Positions 43,306 to 57,862 of a DNA stretch of 64,000 bases are shown here, one piece after another. This DNA is from Bifidobacterium sp. GTDB taxonomy: Bacteria; Actinomycetota; Actinomycetes; Actinomycetales; Bifidobacteriaceae. The notes below the pieces were generated by a model. It made no database searches. It worked only from the letters and a program-made list of their open reading frames with translations, and was not told the DNA's origin. A program made the translations under genes and the position numbers. The stretch's first letter is position 1. Every line of letters begins with the position of its first letter. Location of the stretch: NCBI GenBank assembly GCA_024104275.1, contig JAGGHK010000005.1, forward strand, positions 1 through 64,000, given 5' to 3'.

Positions 43306-44595
43306 CTAACGTCGGGGCTGGAACGAGGGTGGATAGTCGTTGCCGTAACCGGTAGCACCGTTACCGTAGCCGCCGGAAACGTTGTTGCCGTAGCCACCGC
43401 TACCGTAACCACCTGCACGATAGCCGCCGCCATTCCCAACACCGTTCCCGCCGCCGTAATCACCGCCATTCCGATAATTATTACTATTATTACTATCCTC
43501 GTAATACTCAGAACCGGCATCCCAATCGCGGCCGGGAATGAGGTCGTAGGGCATCTGGCGGGCGAAAACCCAGAAGATCACCAGCACGACCAAAACGATG
43601 ACGCCGAGCTGGCGGGTGGCGGACGCGAACAGCATGGTGGCAAGCATCAGCACCAGCAATCGCGCGACATAGAATACGACGCGTGCGCCGCCGTGCCGTT
43701 CCTTGGTCTCGCAACTCATGTGCGTGAACATGCCGCCGAGCGTCTGCCCGCGGTGCGTCACCGGAATGAGCACCTCGAAAATCACAAACGAAAGCAGGGT
43801 GAAGACCTGCGCGAGGCCGTCCGATACGCCCGTGCCGAAGGCGTGCCCGAGGAACATATACGTGCCATTGGGCAAGTATCTGGAGGATTTCTGGAAGAGG
43901 TAGATCGAGCCGAACGTCAGCGAACCATCCACAATGACAATGAATACCAGATCGATCATCAGCGCGACTGCCCGGTGAAGCAGACCGGGCTTTTCGATCA
44001 CCTCGCTGCGGTCCTCGACCTCGCGCACCGGCACCAAGGCCCCGTATATCCACGCGATGAAACAGCCGATGATCGCGCCCAACGTGTTGGTCAGCAGGTC
44101 GTCGACGTCGAACTGGCGGTAGGCGCAAGGGTAGATGCCCCAGACGCCCGTAAGCTGCGAGGTCTCAATCAGCAGGGAGACCAGGAATCCGGCGGGAATC
44201 ACGGCGTAGCACTTCCAGCGGGCCCAGCGGGCAAGCGCGAAACCGAGCGGAACGAAGAAGACGATGTTGAGCAACAGCTGCAGCGCCGCCGCCTTGCCGC
44301 CAGTCGCAAGATCCGACATAAATTGCATTACATGAAGCTGCGGGTGGTGCGCGTGCGTCAGGCAGTAGGTGGCCGGATCGTCAGGCATCGGGTAGAGCGT
44401 GAACGTGACCAGCCCGAGCGCGTATAGCACGCAGAGGTACGCCGCGAGCACCGCGCTGGAACGCAGGCGGTGGTAGCGGTGGTACATTCCCGCCAGAATC
44501 GGCAGGGTCAGCAGGGCCGAAAGGAACGGCCAAATCGTCATCGCGAGGATGAACGAGGTGCTGAAATTCCTGATGTAGGCAATCACATCGGCCAC
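43306..44595 (-). CDS. VanZ-like / RDD membrane protein with Gly-Asn-Tyr-rich tail
   Basis: A 429-residue membrane protein. Residues ~10-195 form a VanZ-like domain with four to five TM segments (L-G-L-V-T-F-T-L-Y-P, N-I-V-F-F-V-P-L-G-F, E-T-S-Q-L and D-V-D-D-L-L-T-N-T-L-G). Residues ~205-360 form an RDD domain (R-A-V-A-L-M-I-D-L and a G-Q-T-L-G-G-M motif). The last ~65 residues are repetitive Gly/Asn/Tyr, cytoplasmic or surface-exposed. VanZ proteins are linked to glycopeptide tolerance, but the fused form has no defined role. The start is GTG. Confidence 0.85.
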   Translation of the reverse strand: MADVIAYIRNFSTSFILAMTIWPFLSALLTLPILAGMYHRYHRLRSSAVLAAYLCVLYALGLVTFTLYPMPDDPATYCLTHAHHPQLHVMQFMSDLATGGKAAALQLLLNIVFFVPLGFALARWARWKCYAVIPAGFLVSLLIETSQLTGVWGIYPCAYRQFDVDDLLTNTLGAIIGCFIAWIYGALVPVREVEDRSEVIEKPGLLHRAVALMIDLVFIVIVDGSLTFGSIYLFQKSSRYLPNGTYMFLGHAFGTGVSDGLAQVFTLLSFVIFEVLIPVTHRGQTLGGMFTHMSCETKERHGGARVVFYVARLLVLMLATMLFASATRQLGVIVLVVLVIFWVFARQMPYDLIPGRDWDAGSEYYEDSNNSNNYRNGGDYGGGNGVGNGGGYRAGGYGSGGYGNNVSGGYGNGATGYGNDYPPSFQPRR

Positions 44596-44657
44596 TTTAG
44601 CGGACGCGGCTTACGAAATGCTGCGAACGGAGCGAAGTCACATCGCTCTCTGTTCAT

Positions 44658-44802
44658 CCCCGCCCTAAATGGGCCGCTAAGATGATGTTACTGGCTTAAA
44701 TAGGGCGGAAGGCAATGAGTCTCGCCCTATTTACGCCATTGACGTGCACTCAGTGGCTTATTTAGGGCGGAAGCGTGCGAATCTCGCCCTATTTACGCCA
44801 CC
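44658..44802. repeat. Alternating intergenic repeat, locus IV
   Basis: The most regular locus of the family, with five units in alternating orientation at 31 bp: CCCCGCCCTAAATGGGCCGC from 44658, TACTGGCTTAAATAGGGCGG from 44689, TCTCGCCCTATTTACGCCAT from 44720, CAGTGGCTTATTTAGGGCGG from 44751 and TCTCGCCCTATTTACGCCAC from 44782. Here GGGCG replaces the ATGGCG of other loci. It lies between the VanZ-RDD gene and lepB. Confidence 0.8.
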
Positions 44803-44819
44803 AATGGCAAACGAACCAC

Positions 44820-45542
44820 CTATGTATGCGAAGCGCCTCCGACTTTCGCGAACACATCGTGGTGCGCGTGGACCGGGCCGAACCTGCTGGTGGGCATATA
44901 AATGAGTATGGCGACGCCCTTGATCCGGTCAAGCGGCACGAGACCATGGTTGCCGTCGTCGGTATGATAACGGGAATCCGCGGAGTTCGCGCGGTTGTCG
45001 CCGAGTACGAAGACGTTGCCCGGCGTCACCTTCATTTTGAAGGCGAAATTGCTGGGCTTAACCCCGGCTTTGAGGTACGAGGATTCATCGATCGGCACGC
45101 CGTTGACCGTCACCGGCGCGCCGTTGCCCTTGCAGGCCACCGTATCTCCAGGCAGACCGATCAACCTTTTGACCAGATCGTTGGAGGCGAAAACGTTTTC
45201 GGAATTCAGCCAGTTCGCGGGGTCCTTGAACACTACGACATCGCCGCGCTTGAGTTTCAGAACGGGTTTGGCGAGACGATTGGTCACGATGTGATCGCCG
45301 ATATTGAGCGAAGTCTCCATCGAACCGGAAGGGACCACATAAAGGCCGATGACAAATATGCGCAAAAGACTGACGATGATGACCGCAACCATGCAATAAA
45401 TAAGAACGGAAATGACGTCTTGAACCGTCACACGACCAGAGGTGTCCTTCGCGTGGGCGAGGCCTGTTTTCTTCTTATTTTTTGAAGCCTCACCGTCAGA
45501 AACATGCCGCTTTGATCTGCTTGTCGACCGTGTATTTCCCAT
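44820..45542 (-). CDS. lepB: Signal peptidase I
   Basis: A 240-residue type I signal peptidase that cleaves Sec and Tat leader peptides on the outer face of the membrane. A basic N-terminus and one TM segment (about 45-68) precede the catalytic Ser in P-S-G-S-M-E near 73. The general-base Lys follows in L-V-K-R-L-I-G-L-P-G-D near 125, then box E G-D-N-R-A-N-S-A-D-S-R-Y near 190. It is a single-copy-type core gene lying between the repeat locus IV and the DUF3566 gene. Confidence 0.95.
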   Translation of the reverse strand: MGNTRSTSRSKRHVSDGEASKNKKKTGLAHAKDTSGRVTVQDVISVLIYCMVAVIIVSLLRIFVIGLYVVPSGSMETSLNIGDHIVTNRLAKPVLKLKRGDVVVFKDPANWLNSENVFASNDLVKRLIGLPGDTVACKGNGAPVTVNGVPIDESSYLKAGVKPSNFAFKMKVTPGNVFVLGDNRANSADSRYHTDDGNHGLVPLDRIKGVAILIYMPTSRFGPVHAHHDVFAKVGGASHT

Positions 45543-45605
45543 TTAGTTTCGTCCCACAATCACTTCATTGCACACTGTTACAGCACCAATACAGCCACAG
45601 CACCG

Positions 45606-46148
45606 TCAGTCGTCGCCGAGGGTAATGTGCACACCCCCAACAAGCTGACTGATTACATTATAAAGAGCAGCGATGATGACCGCGAACAAAGTCGCGACCA
45701 CGACTTCTACGATGGACAACATCGTGACGGCGCTCAGCACGGTACCCAGCGAAAAGATGCTGGCCAAGTTGAAGCCGCCGGTGTCCAGACCGGTGGAGGA
45801 AACGATTTGCGTGACCTGGTCGAAAACGCCGACCACGTTCAACAGCGCCCAGATAAGCGCCACCGCGACGATCTGAATGATGCCGAACGCGACGGAAAGC
45901 AGAAGCGTCACCTTGGCGACGGACCAAGCGTCGACGCGGGTGAGCGAAAGGCTCATACGGCGTGCACGCGGGGTGCGCTTGCGTTGGCTTTTCTTGTTAT
46001 TCAACGGCCATGCGCCGGATTCGGGCTTGGAAGCCGAACTTTCACCGAGAACGGAACGGGCAACACGGGGTGAGCGGACGGATTCGGGGGCACCGGCACT
46101 TGCTTTCTTTGCCGAGCTCGACTGATTCTCGTCGACGTTTTCGTTCAT
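45606..46148 (-). CDS. DUF3566 membrane protein
   Basis: A 180-residue protein downstream of gyrA on the same strand, the place where actinobacteria keep DUF3566 genes. The N-terminal ~80 residues are Ser/Ala/Lys-rich and disordered. The domain has two TM segments at about 95-125 and 150-175 (V-A-K-V-T-L-L-L-S-V-A-F-G and M-L-S-I-V-E-V-V-V-A-T). Of three possible starts I use the ATG at 46148, with AAGGAG five bases upstream. Its role is not established. Confidence 0.88.
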   Translation of the reverse strand: MNENVDENQSSSAKKASAGAPESVRSPRVARSVLGESSASKPESGAWPLNNKKSQRKRTPRARRMSLSLTRVDAWSVAKVTLLLSVAFGIIQIVAVALIWALLNVVGVFDQVTQIVSSTGLDTGGFNLASIFSLGTVLSAVTMLSIVEVVVATLFAVIIAALYNVISQLVGGVHITLGDD

Positions 46149-46363
46149 CATTACTCCTTGACCCACCGCACGGACCGCATAAAATCGCCTGTTTCCGCGC
46201 AAAACAACCTGCTACGAGGCTATCAGTCTTCGGGGACGAAAATAGGTGAATTCTTTTGACGAATTAATGATCTTTTAAGCAAAACGTCACGGCCGCCAAT
46301 ACCTTTCGGTACCAGCGGCCGCAACGTCATTTCAGCAGCTCAAGCTATGCGCAACGCTTGATG

Positions 46364-49063
<2,700 letters not shown>

Positions 49064-49135
49064 TGTAAATCCTTATGTCTTTAAAAATCATTCAGTTAGA
49101 TTGCTATTCATTCGTTTTGAACAGCATCAGACACA

Positions 49136-51256
<2,121 letters not shown>

Positions 51257-51430
51257 AAGGTTCCTTCCTGGATTTTCCCTCGCACGAAAGGCTTCCCACG
51301 GGGGCGATACACTCTAGAAAGCAAATAATGGGGCCTTCTAGAGGTTTAACCATATAGTGGTCATTTTACTCGGATATGGGGACTTTCAAGGCATTACCCC
51401 CAAAAGATGAAATTTTAGATTTTATGACTT

Positions 51431-51928
51431 TTATCGCCGAAGATAGCGATTCGGATAGCGTCGCCCGCCGGGCCCGCGGCGGAAGTTGTACGACTGCGGG
51501 CCGGTGACACGGATTTCGCGGATTTCCAACCCTTTGAGGCGCTGACGGATGGTGGCGGTGAGCTGGGGGATGAGGTAGGTCAGCTGTGTGGCCCAGGCAT
51601 TGGATTCGGTGTTGATGGTGAGCACGCCATCGCGGAAATCGGTGACCACGGAGTGGCTGGCGATGGCCGGCCCGACCACCTGGTCCCAGTGGTTGCGCAA
51701 TTGCGCAAGCTTCAGGTGCGGCGTCCAGTCGCCGTCGGCGGCGATGAGCGACATGACCCCGCCGAGCTTGCCCGGGTCGCGTCCAGGCTTACCGAAGTTG
51801 TTCCACGCACTCTCTTCGCGCGCTTTCCATTCCCTGCGTGCGCCTGCCCGCGACGAAAGCCGGTTGAAGACCTCGGCAGGCAGTTTGCGCTGGTCGAGAT
51901 GCAGTTGTTCGGCGATCGGCGGTTTCAT
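51431..51928 (-). CDS. dciA: DciA-type helicase-operation protein (DUF721)
   Basis: A 165-residue DUF721/DciA protein, the ancestral loader or operator of replicative helicase DnaB. The conserved domain spans about 70-155, with W-D-Q-V-V-G-P, A-S-H-S, L-T-I-N-T-E-S-N-A-W-A-T-Q-L and I-R-V-T-G-P. Its ATG overlaps the recF stop by four bases (ATGA), so the two are translationally coupled. It precedes gyrB, as in other actinobacteria. Confidence 0.88.
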   Translation of the reverse strand: MKPPIAEQLHLDQRKLPAEVFNRLSSRAGARREWKAREESAWNNFGKPGRDPGKLGGVMSLIAADGDWTPHLKLAQLRNHWDQVVGPAIASHSVVTDFRDGVLTINTESNAWATQLTYLIPQLTATIRQRLKGLEIREIRVTGPQSYNFRRGPGGRRYPNRYLRR

Positions 51929-53532
51929 GATTCCGCCCCGTCGCGAGTATCGCTTACTTCATTATCCTTATGGTTGGCAAGATTTTGGCGGGGTCGGCCA
52001 CCGTCGGAACCGTCGGTTTGATTGTTGTCGAGACCATTTTTCTCGCCAGGCAAACCCTGACCCTTCTGACCGGTCTCAAAATCCGCGGGCTCGTCGGGTT
52101 GCTGACCATTCAAATCATCGCCATTGCCGGTATCGTTCTTCGTATTTTCCCGTACAGCCTTCAGCTGCGCCACGAGATTCGCGTTCTCGTCTTCAGCCCC
52201 GGCTTTGAGCTCAGCGACGTCGATAATGGCGGCTTTTCCAGCTTCCGTAACATTCAACGGGATATCGCCGGCCGCGGCGACGGTGATGAGCACCTGATCC
52301 TGCTGTAATGCAAAGTCGAGTATTTGCCGCCGCCGGGTCTCGTCGAGCTGTGCGAAGACATCATCGAGGATGACAATGGGCTTGACCTGCTGCACCTCCG
52401 CAATTTCGTTGAACAGTGCCATTTTCAGGGCGAGCGCCATGGTCCACATCTCGCCATTCGAAGCGAATTCGCGGGCGGGCATGCCATCGAGCGTCAAGGT
52501 CATATCATCACGGTGCGGCCCGATGAGATTGCGACCACGTGCGATTTCGCCGGCATAGAGCCGCTGGTAATGTTTGCTGATCTCCGGTTCCGGCTGCTCA
52601 AAGTCCAGTACTTCCTCAAACGATGGTGCATATGAAAGCCCGGCGTGCTGCGGTTTTCCGGCAAGCTCGTCATAGATGCGTGAAAACGGCCTAGCCAAGC
52701 GCTCAATTAATCCGGCGCGGGCGCGGGTCAGGGCAACCCCGACACCGATGAACTGCCCGGTCCATATTTCCAACCCGTTGAGCGCGGCGTTCTGTGCATC
52801 CACCGGTTCACCGCGTTGCCCGAGCTGCTTCAAGAGCGCGGCCCGTTGCTTGGCGATTTTATTGGCGTTGGAGAGGTTGGCTGCATAACCGGGAATCAGC
52901 AATGATCCGGCCTGGTCAAGGAATCCGCGCCTTCCCGCCGGATCGCCCGCCACGAGACGCTGGTCGTCAGGGGTAAACGAGACGCTGGGCACTTTGCCGA
53001 CGATATCGCGCATATAGAGCGAATTCCCGCCATTAATCCGCCCACGATTGGCGCCGCGTGCCGCAATGGTCACCTCATAAGTGGTCTCACGAACATCGTT
53101 ATCCGCCGGGTAATTGCTGTTCTGAACACTTTCCTGAGAAGTGGCACCACCAATGAGTGCTTCGCTACCTTGTTCGTCATTGCTCGATTGTTCAACGTTT
53201 TCACCAACCTCATCAATCGGCGAATTCACAGCAACCTGAACGCTGTCGTTATTAACCGATTCGTGAATAGTTTCAACATCATTGCCGTTGCCATTACCGT
53301 TGTTTTCATTGACATTGGCGCGAATGGTGGCCTTGGCCTCGCCACGCTCGATCAGCGGCAGCGTGCTGGAGACGCGGTGGCTGGAGCCGGTGGAGAGCAC
53401 TTCGACGGCTTCGACGATGTTGGTTTTCCCGAGTCCGTTCGCGCCTTTGAGGATGGTGACCCCGGGCTTGAAATCCACGACAAGATGAGGCCATGAACGG
53501 AAATGGTCAAGCGCCAGTCGCGAGATATACAC
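51925..53532 (-). CDS. recF: RecF recombination protein with low-complexity insertions
   Basis: A 535-residue RecF, about 130 residues longer than usual. The ABC-type ATPase acts in gap repair with RecOR. Walker A G-A-N-G-L-G-K-T-N is near 34-42. Walker B V-I-L-D-D-V-F-A-Q-L-D is near 400. The signature S-N-G-E-M-W-T-M-A-L-A-L-K has the GE-x-W form I recall from actinobacteria. Residues ~73-148 are an Asn/Glu/Ser-rich insert and the last ~75 residues are a disordered tail. The start is GTG. It lies between dnaN and dciA. Confidence 0.95.
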   Translation of the reverse strand: MYISRLALDHFRSWPHLVVDFKPGVTILKGANGLGKTNIVEAVEVLSTGSSHRVSSTLPLIERGEAKATIRANVNENNGNGNGNDVETIHESVNNDSVQVAVNSPIDEVGENVEQSSNDEQGSEALIGGATSQESVQNSNYPADNDVRETTYEVTIAARGANRGRINGGNSLYMRDIVGKVPSVSFTPDDQRLVAGDPAGRRGFLDQAGSLLIPGYAANLSNANKIAKQRAALLKQLGQRGEPVDAQNAALNGLEIWTGQFIGVGVALTRARAGLIERLARPFSRIYDELAGKPQHAGLSYAPSFEEVLDFEQPEPEISKHYQRLYAGEIARGRNLIGPHRDDMTLTLDGMPAREFASNGEMWTMALALKMALFNEIAEVQQVKPIVILDDVFAQLDETRRRQILDFALQQDQVLITVAAAGDIPLNVTEAGKAAIIDVAELKAGAEDENANLVAQLKAVRENTKNDTGNGDDLNGQQPDEPADFETGQKGQGLPGEKNGLDNNQTDGSDGGRPRQNLANHKDNEVSDTRDGAES

Positions 53533-53644
53533 CCGAACCCCTTACCTTGTCTTTTTGAATAACAATAAACCGCAAAAGAAAAATATCTTACGGTATGCGA
53601 CTAAATTAGTGAACACCGTAAGATAAATTTCATGTTGTAAGAAA

Positions 53645-54766
53645 TCAGTTGAAACGCATGGGAACGAGCAGATACCGGTAATCCATCGATTCGTCGGAAT
53701 CGGCTTCCTGCTGCCCGTTGAATTCGACCGGCTTGACGGCCGTGGTCATCTTCATGCGCACGAACGGCTCGGTGATGGCGCTCAGACCTTCGATCAGGTA
53801 TGACGGGTTGAACGCGACGGTGATGTTCTCGCCGTCCATGTCGATGTCAAGCACTTCCTTGGCCTGCGATTCGTCGGCGGTTCCGGCGGAAAGCGTCAGG
53901 GTGGAGCCTTCGAAGACCATGCGAATCGGCGCATTACGTTCCGCGACCAATGCCACGCGCTTGATGGCGCCGAGCAGCGCTTCCTTGGAGATGACGGCCT
54001 CGATCGGATACTCATCGGCAAAAAGTCGGTCGACCGCAGGGAATTCTCCATCGATCAGCTGCGAGGTCGAAACGCGTCCGGCGTTCTCGAAACCAAGCAA
54101 TGACGGGCTTTCCGGGTCAAAATCGATGACCACGTTCTGGTGTTCGTCGACCGCGCGGGCCACATCGCGCAACAGTGAGCCGCGAACCAGTGTTTCGGTT
54201 TGCAAATCGCTGTCCTGCGGAGTCCAGGTGAAGCTGGAACGGGAGAGACGGAAGCGATCGGTCGAGGTCATCACGACTTTATCGCCGTTGAACTGGATAC
54301 GCACGCCGGTCAGAACAGGGCGGTTTTCCTCATGCGAGACCGCGACCGAAGCCTGCGAAACCGCCTGGACGAAGGTCGGGGCATCGACCTGGCCAAGCAT
54401 CGTCGGGGCTTCGGGCAGATCCGGGTATTCGGATTCCGGCATGAGCTGGAGATTGAACGTCGATTTGCCCGAAGTGATGGTCAATGTCGTTTCTGTTGTT
54501 GAAAGATAGGCTTTTTCCTGCGGCAACGATTTGGTGATGTCGGCCAAGAGCTTGCCCTGAACAAGTACTTTTCCAGCTTCGTCCACTCCGGCTTCGATAT
54601 GATGACGGGCGGAAATCTCATAGTTGAAGGCGGAAAGTTGCAATGTTCCGTCGGCTGCTTCAAGCTTGATACCAGCGAGAATCGGGTTGGCTGGCCGTGC
54701 ATCGATGACACGGGTGGTCCAGGCAACTGCGTCCGCAAGTGCGGTGGAGTTGATTTCGACTTTCAT
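53645..54766 (-). CDS. dnaN: DNA polymerase III sliding clamp (beta)
   Basis: A 373-residue beta clamp of standard length, the dimeric ring tethering polymerase III. The three-domain fold is evident, with the M-K-V-E-I start, R-P-V-L-T-G-V-R-I near 145 and the ending M-D-Y-R-Y-L-L-V-P-M-R, which is the conserved clamp C-terminus that contacts binding partners. It lies between oriC and recF on the same strand as dnaA. Confidence 0.97.
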   Translation of the reverse strand: MKVEINSTALADAVAWTTRVIDARPANPILAGIKLEAADGTLQLSAFNYEISARHHIEAGVDEAGKVLVQGKLLADITKSLPQEKAYLSTTETTLTITSGKSTFNLQLMPESEYPDLPEAPTMLGQVDAPTFVQAVSQASVAVSHEENRPVLTGVRIQFNGDKVVMTSTDRFRLSRSSFTWTPQDSDLQTETLVRGSLLRDVARAVDEHQNVVIDFDPESPSLLGFENAGRVSTSQLIDGEFPAVDRLFADEYPIEAVISKEALLGAIKRVALVAERNAPIRMVFEGSTLTLSAGTADESQAKEVLDIDMDGENITVAFNPSYLIEGLSAITEPFVRMKMTTAVKPVEFNGQQEADSDESMDYRYLLVPMRFN

Positions 54767-54899
54767 AATGCTCCTATTTTGGTTATAACTGGTTTCTATT
54801 CTAGTTGCTTCTTTTGTTCGTGAGATACAGATTCAACTTGCTCACTTTGCTTACGATGATGAAACGTAAGTTTGCTTTAGTAATCAGGATAATAAGCAC

Positions 54900-55190
54900 G
54901 GTGAATATGTGGATAACCCCTCAAACCGCTTACGAACAGCGTTATCCACAGCTTGAGCGCATGTGGACAACTCGGAGAGGAATTGTGGATAAAACGTCAA
55001 GTTATCCACCGTCGAAGCTTCGTGATTTTTCTGTCCACACTTTTTGAAGACTCGTGCACGGCTTTTCCACAGAATTTATCGGGAGTATCCACGACTTATC
55101 CGCTGAGTTTACCCCCATTTGTGAATAACTATGTGGATAAATTTTATGAAATTTCTTTCCACCAACGGTGTGTCGCAAGGTGGATAACGC
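54900..55190. other. oriC: Probable oriC: DnaA-box cluster between dnaN and dnaA
   Basis: This non-coding interval holds many DnaA boxes in both orientations. TGTGGATAA lies at 54908, 54984 and 55132; TTATCCACA at 54942; TTATCCACC at 55002. Near-matches are TGTGGACAA at 54962, TGTCCACAC at 55032 and GTGGATAA at 55180. Density and position between dnaA and dnaN are those of actinobacterial chromosome origins. AT-rich stretches near 54830-54900 and 55110-55160 could be the unwinding element. Confidence 0.85.
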
Positions 55191-55303
55191 GAAAATCAGC
55201 CGAAATCGTCTCTCAGAATGAACGTCGCGGACAGTGAATAATGGTGTTGATATTGTATATATGCATTACGGATTGAGGCTCCGTAAATCGAAAGCAGCGA
55301 AAA

Positions 55304-57292
55304 TCAGCCTTCCGGATGTTGCTTGAGCCGGACGGTGAGTTCCATGACGTAGTTGTAGATCTCCTGCTTTTCCTGCATTTCGTTGGAGATGCGGGTGTAG
55401 GCGTGCATCACGGTGGTGTGGTCGCGGCCGCCGAAGACCTCGCCGATGTCCACGAGGCTCATGCTGGTCATCTCGCGGGCCAGATACATGGCGATCTGCC
55501 GTGCCAGCGCGACGTTCTTGGTGCGCGCACGCCCGACCAGATCGTCGAATGTGAGGTGGAAGTACTTGGCCACCTGCCCGATGATGTCGGTCGGCTTGAT
55601 TTCGACGTCGGTGGTGAAGAAGTCCTGCAGGGTCTGCTCGGCCAAAGCCCGCGAAACCGGTTGATTGCTGAGCGACGCGACGGCGGTGACGCGCGTCAAT
55701 GCCCCCTCGAGCTCGCGAATGTTCTCGGTGAAGCGTTCCGCGATCAGGTCGAGTACGTCGTTGGGGATGTTGGAATGGTTCATCGAGGCCATCATGCGCA
55801 GGATGGCGATGCGGGTCTCGAGGTCCGGCGGCTTGACGTCGACGGTCAGGCCCGATTCGAAGCGCGAGATGAGACGCGCCTCGAAGCCTTTCAGGTTCTT
55901 GGGCGCGACATCCGAGGCGATGACGATGCGCTTGCCGGCCTGGTAGAGCGCGTTGAAGGTGTGGAAGAACTGCTCGAGTGTGGCTTCCTTGCCGCCAAGG
56001 AACTGGATGTCGTCGATCAGCAGCACGTCGACCTCGCGGTAGCGGCGGTTGAACGCGGCGATCTGGCCCTGGCTCTGGTTCGGGGTCTGCAGCGCCTCGA
56101 TGAACTCGTTAGTGAACTCCTCGCTGGTGACATAGCGCACTTTGAGCGAGCTGTCCTTGACCAGCGCGTAATTGCCGATGGCGTTCAAAAGGTGGGTTTT
56201 GCCGAGCCCCGAGCCGCCGTAGATACACAGCGGGTTGAAGTCCTTGCCGCTGCCCTCGGCCACGGCCAGCGCCACGGTGCGGGCGAAACGGTTGGAGTCG
56301 CCGGGCACGAAGGTGTCGAAGGTCGCGTTCTTGTTGAGGTGCGTTTCCGGGTCGCGCGCGGTTTTCTGGTCGTCCACCTCGAACGGGGGGACGGGCTGGG
56401 AAACCGGCTGGGAGATCGGTTGCGGAAGCAACTGGGTTGCGCCAGAAGCCTGTGAATCCGACGGATGCGATACAGGGAACGATGATTGCTGTGGGGCCGA
56501 TGACGCTGTGCGCACTTGGTTCGCAGGGTTGTTGAGATTGCCGGGGTTGCCCGAGAAATTCGGGTTGCTCTGCACGCTTCGGGATTTAGGTGAAGGCTGC
56601 GTAGCGGGGAATCCGGTTTGATTCGCGTAGCCTGTTTGATTGGCCGAGACGTTGCCATCATTGCCTTTACTGGCTGCGGATGTCTGATTCCTCTCAAAAT
56701 CCGGTTCGTCGAAGGAAAGCTGCGATGCTTCCGGAGGGTTGGTTTCGGGTCGGTATTGACGATTGGTTTGATATTGCTGGTAGGAACCGGTTTGTTCTGG
56801 TTGTTCGTTCTGTCCGTTGGTTCCGTTCGGCACGGGAGCGGCGCCAAAGCCGTTTCCCGCTACCTGCCCGGGGTTTGCAGGCCCGTTTCCAACGTTTTGC
56901 GATGGCGGATAAGTCCTATTCTGTTCCGATGTTGCAAAAGCGTCACCACCGTTTTCCGATCCACTTTCCTGCGTGACCTGTGGGCCGTTGGCTTGCAACC
57001 TGTTGCTTTCGTTTTCTGGTTCCGCGATTTTGAAAGCGGGGAACATGTCATGACCGGTTGCAAGTTTCAGCGCCCCGAGCAGAGCGTGGTTGAGTTCGCC
57101 CTGAAGAGCCTGCTGGGTGGCGGCATTGGCGACGCAGAGCACGATGGTCGGGCCGAACACGCCCTCGGGGCGAACGCCTTCGAGCCAGCCTTTGCTGCGG
57201 GGGGTGATCGAAGTGTCCTGACGCAACACCGCAAGGGCGTCATCCCAAATCCGTATGGCTTGGGTTAGGGGGTCATTCGACTCGTTTGCCAT
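55304..57292 (-). CDS. dnaA: Chromosomal replication initiator DnaA with long linker domain
   Basis: A 662-residue DnaA. Domain I occupies about 1-95. A very long domain II (about 95-325) is rich in Asn, Gln, Pro and Ser and accounts for the extra length. The AAA+ domain III has G-G-S-G-L-G-K-T-H near 358-366 and L-L-I-D-D-I-Q-F near 424. Domain IV, the DNA-binding helix-turn-helix, ends with [11 protein letters not shown] near 625, the DnaA-box recognition motif. DnaA boxes lie on both sides of the gene, so autoregulation is likely. Confidence 0.97.
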   Translation of the reverse strand: MANESNDPLTQAIRIWDDALAVLRQDTSITPRSKGWLEGVRPEGVFGPTIVLCVANAATQQALQGELNHALLGALKLATGHDMFPAFKIAEPENESNRLQANGPQVTQESGSENGGDAFATSEQNRTYPPSQNVGNGPANPGQVAGNGFGAAPVPNGTNGQNEQPEQTGSYQQYQTNRQYRPETNPPEASQLSFDEPDFERNQTSAASKGNDGNVSANQTGYANQTGFPATQPSPKSRSVQSNPNFSGNPGNLNNPANQVRTASSAPQQSSFPVSHPSDSQASGATQLLPQPISQPVSQPVPPFEVDDQKTARDPETHLNKNATFDTFVPGDSNRFARTVALAVAEGSGKDFNPLCIYGGSGLGKTHLLNAIGNYALVKDSSLKVRYVTSEEFTNEFIEALQTPNQSQGQIAAFNRRYREVDVLLIDDIQFLGGKEATLEQFFHTFNALYQAGKRIVIASDVAPKNLKGFEARLISRFESGLTVDVKPPDLETRIAILRMMASMNHSNIPNDVLDLIAERFTENIRELEGALTRVTAVASLSNQPVSRALAEQTLQDFFTTDVEIKPTDIIGQVAKYFHLTFDDLVGRARTKNVALARQIAMYLAREMTSMSLVDIGEVFGGRDHTTVMHAYTRISNEMQEKQEIYNYVMELTVRLKQHPEG

Positions 57293-57615
57293 AGTGGCTC
57301 TTTCCTAGGTTCTACGTACGTTTTTCCGGCAGCGATGCCGAGGCGTCGCGTCAGTCCCGATCCGATCCGGCACCGTGCTGCTCAACTGCTGACTTCGGCG
57401 ATGCAATAAACTATATGTACTCTGACGCCTCGAAGTTATCCACCGTCTTGCGTGTTGGAAACATTGAAATGTGAATAACATCAATGTAATTTGTGGATAA
57501 CTTTAGGACGATAAACGGCGTAACTTCAACCTTTCGAAGGTGTTACCGGCCGTATGGCGAATTGTGAAGATGCCCGATAAGTTATCCACATTTTAACTGA
57601 CGGAATTCCTTCGGT
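57293..57615. promoter_or_regulatory. dnaA leader with DnaA boxes
   Basis: Boxes lie at 57436 (TTATCCACC), 57492 (TGTGGATAA) and 57582 (TTATCCACA). They lie in the divergent space between dnaA and rpmH and probably mediate control of dnaA expression and assist the origin. Confidence 0.75.
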
Positions 57616-57645
57616 TTGACTTGGGACTAGGGGTGAGAGTAATTT
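57616..57645 (+). promoter_or_regulatory. Promoter of rpmH-rnpA operon
   Basis: TTGACT (57616-57621), 18 bases, TAATTT (57640-57645). This lies about 65 bases before the rpmH ATG. Confidence 0.5.
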
Positions 57646-57708
57646 GGTAGAGCTTGACTCATGAGGAGCCGTGCTTCGGCATGGCTAAAAACAAACCGGG
57701 AGCATATT

Positions 57709-57843
57709 ATGAAGAGGACATTCCAACCGAATAACCGCCGTCGCCACATGAAGCACGGATTCCGCGCTCGCATGCGCACCCGTGCCGGCCGCGCGGTCCT
57801 GAACCGCCGCCGCGCCAAGGGCCGCAAGAACCTGGCTGTCTGA
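57709..57843 (+). CDS. rpmH: 50S ribosomal protein L34
   Basis: A 44-residue, highly basic ribosomal protein, [12 protein letters not shown] through [17 protein letters not shown] six to ten bases upstream fixes the ATG inside a longer open frame. It is the first gene of the rpmH-rnpA-yidD-yidC-jag-rsmG cluster. Confidence 0.97.
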   Translation: MKRTFQPNNRRRHMKHGFRARMRTRAGRAVLNRRRAKGRKNLAV

Positions 57844-57862
57844 TCAAACCGGCAGCAAGGGC

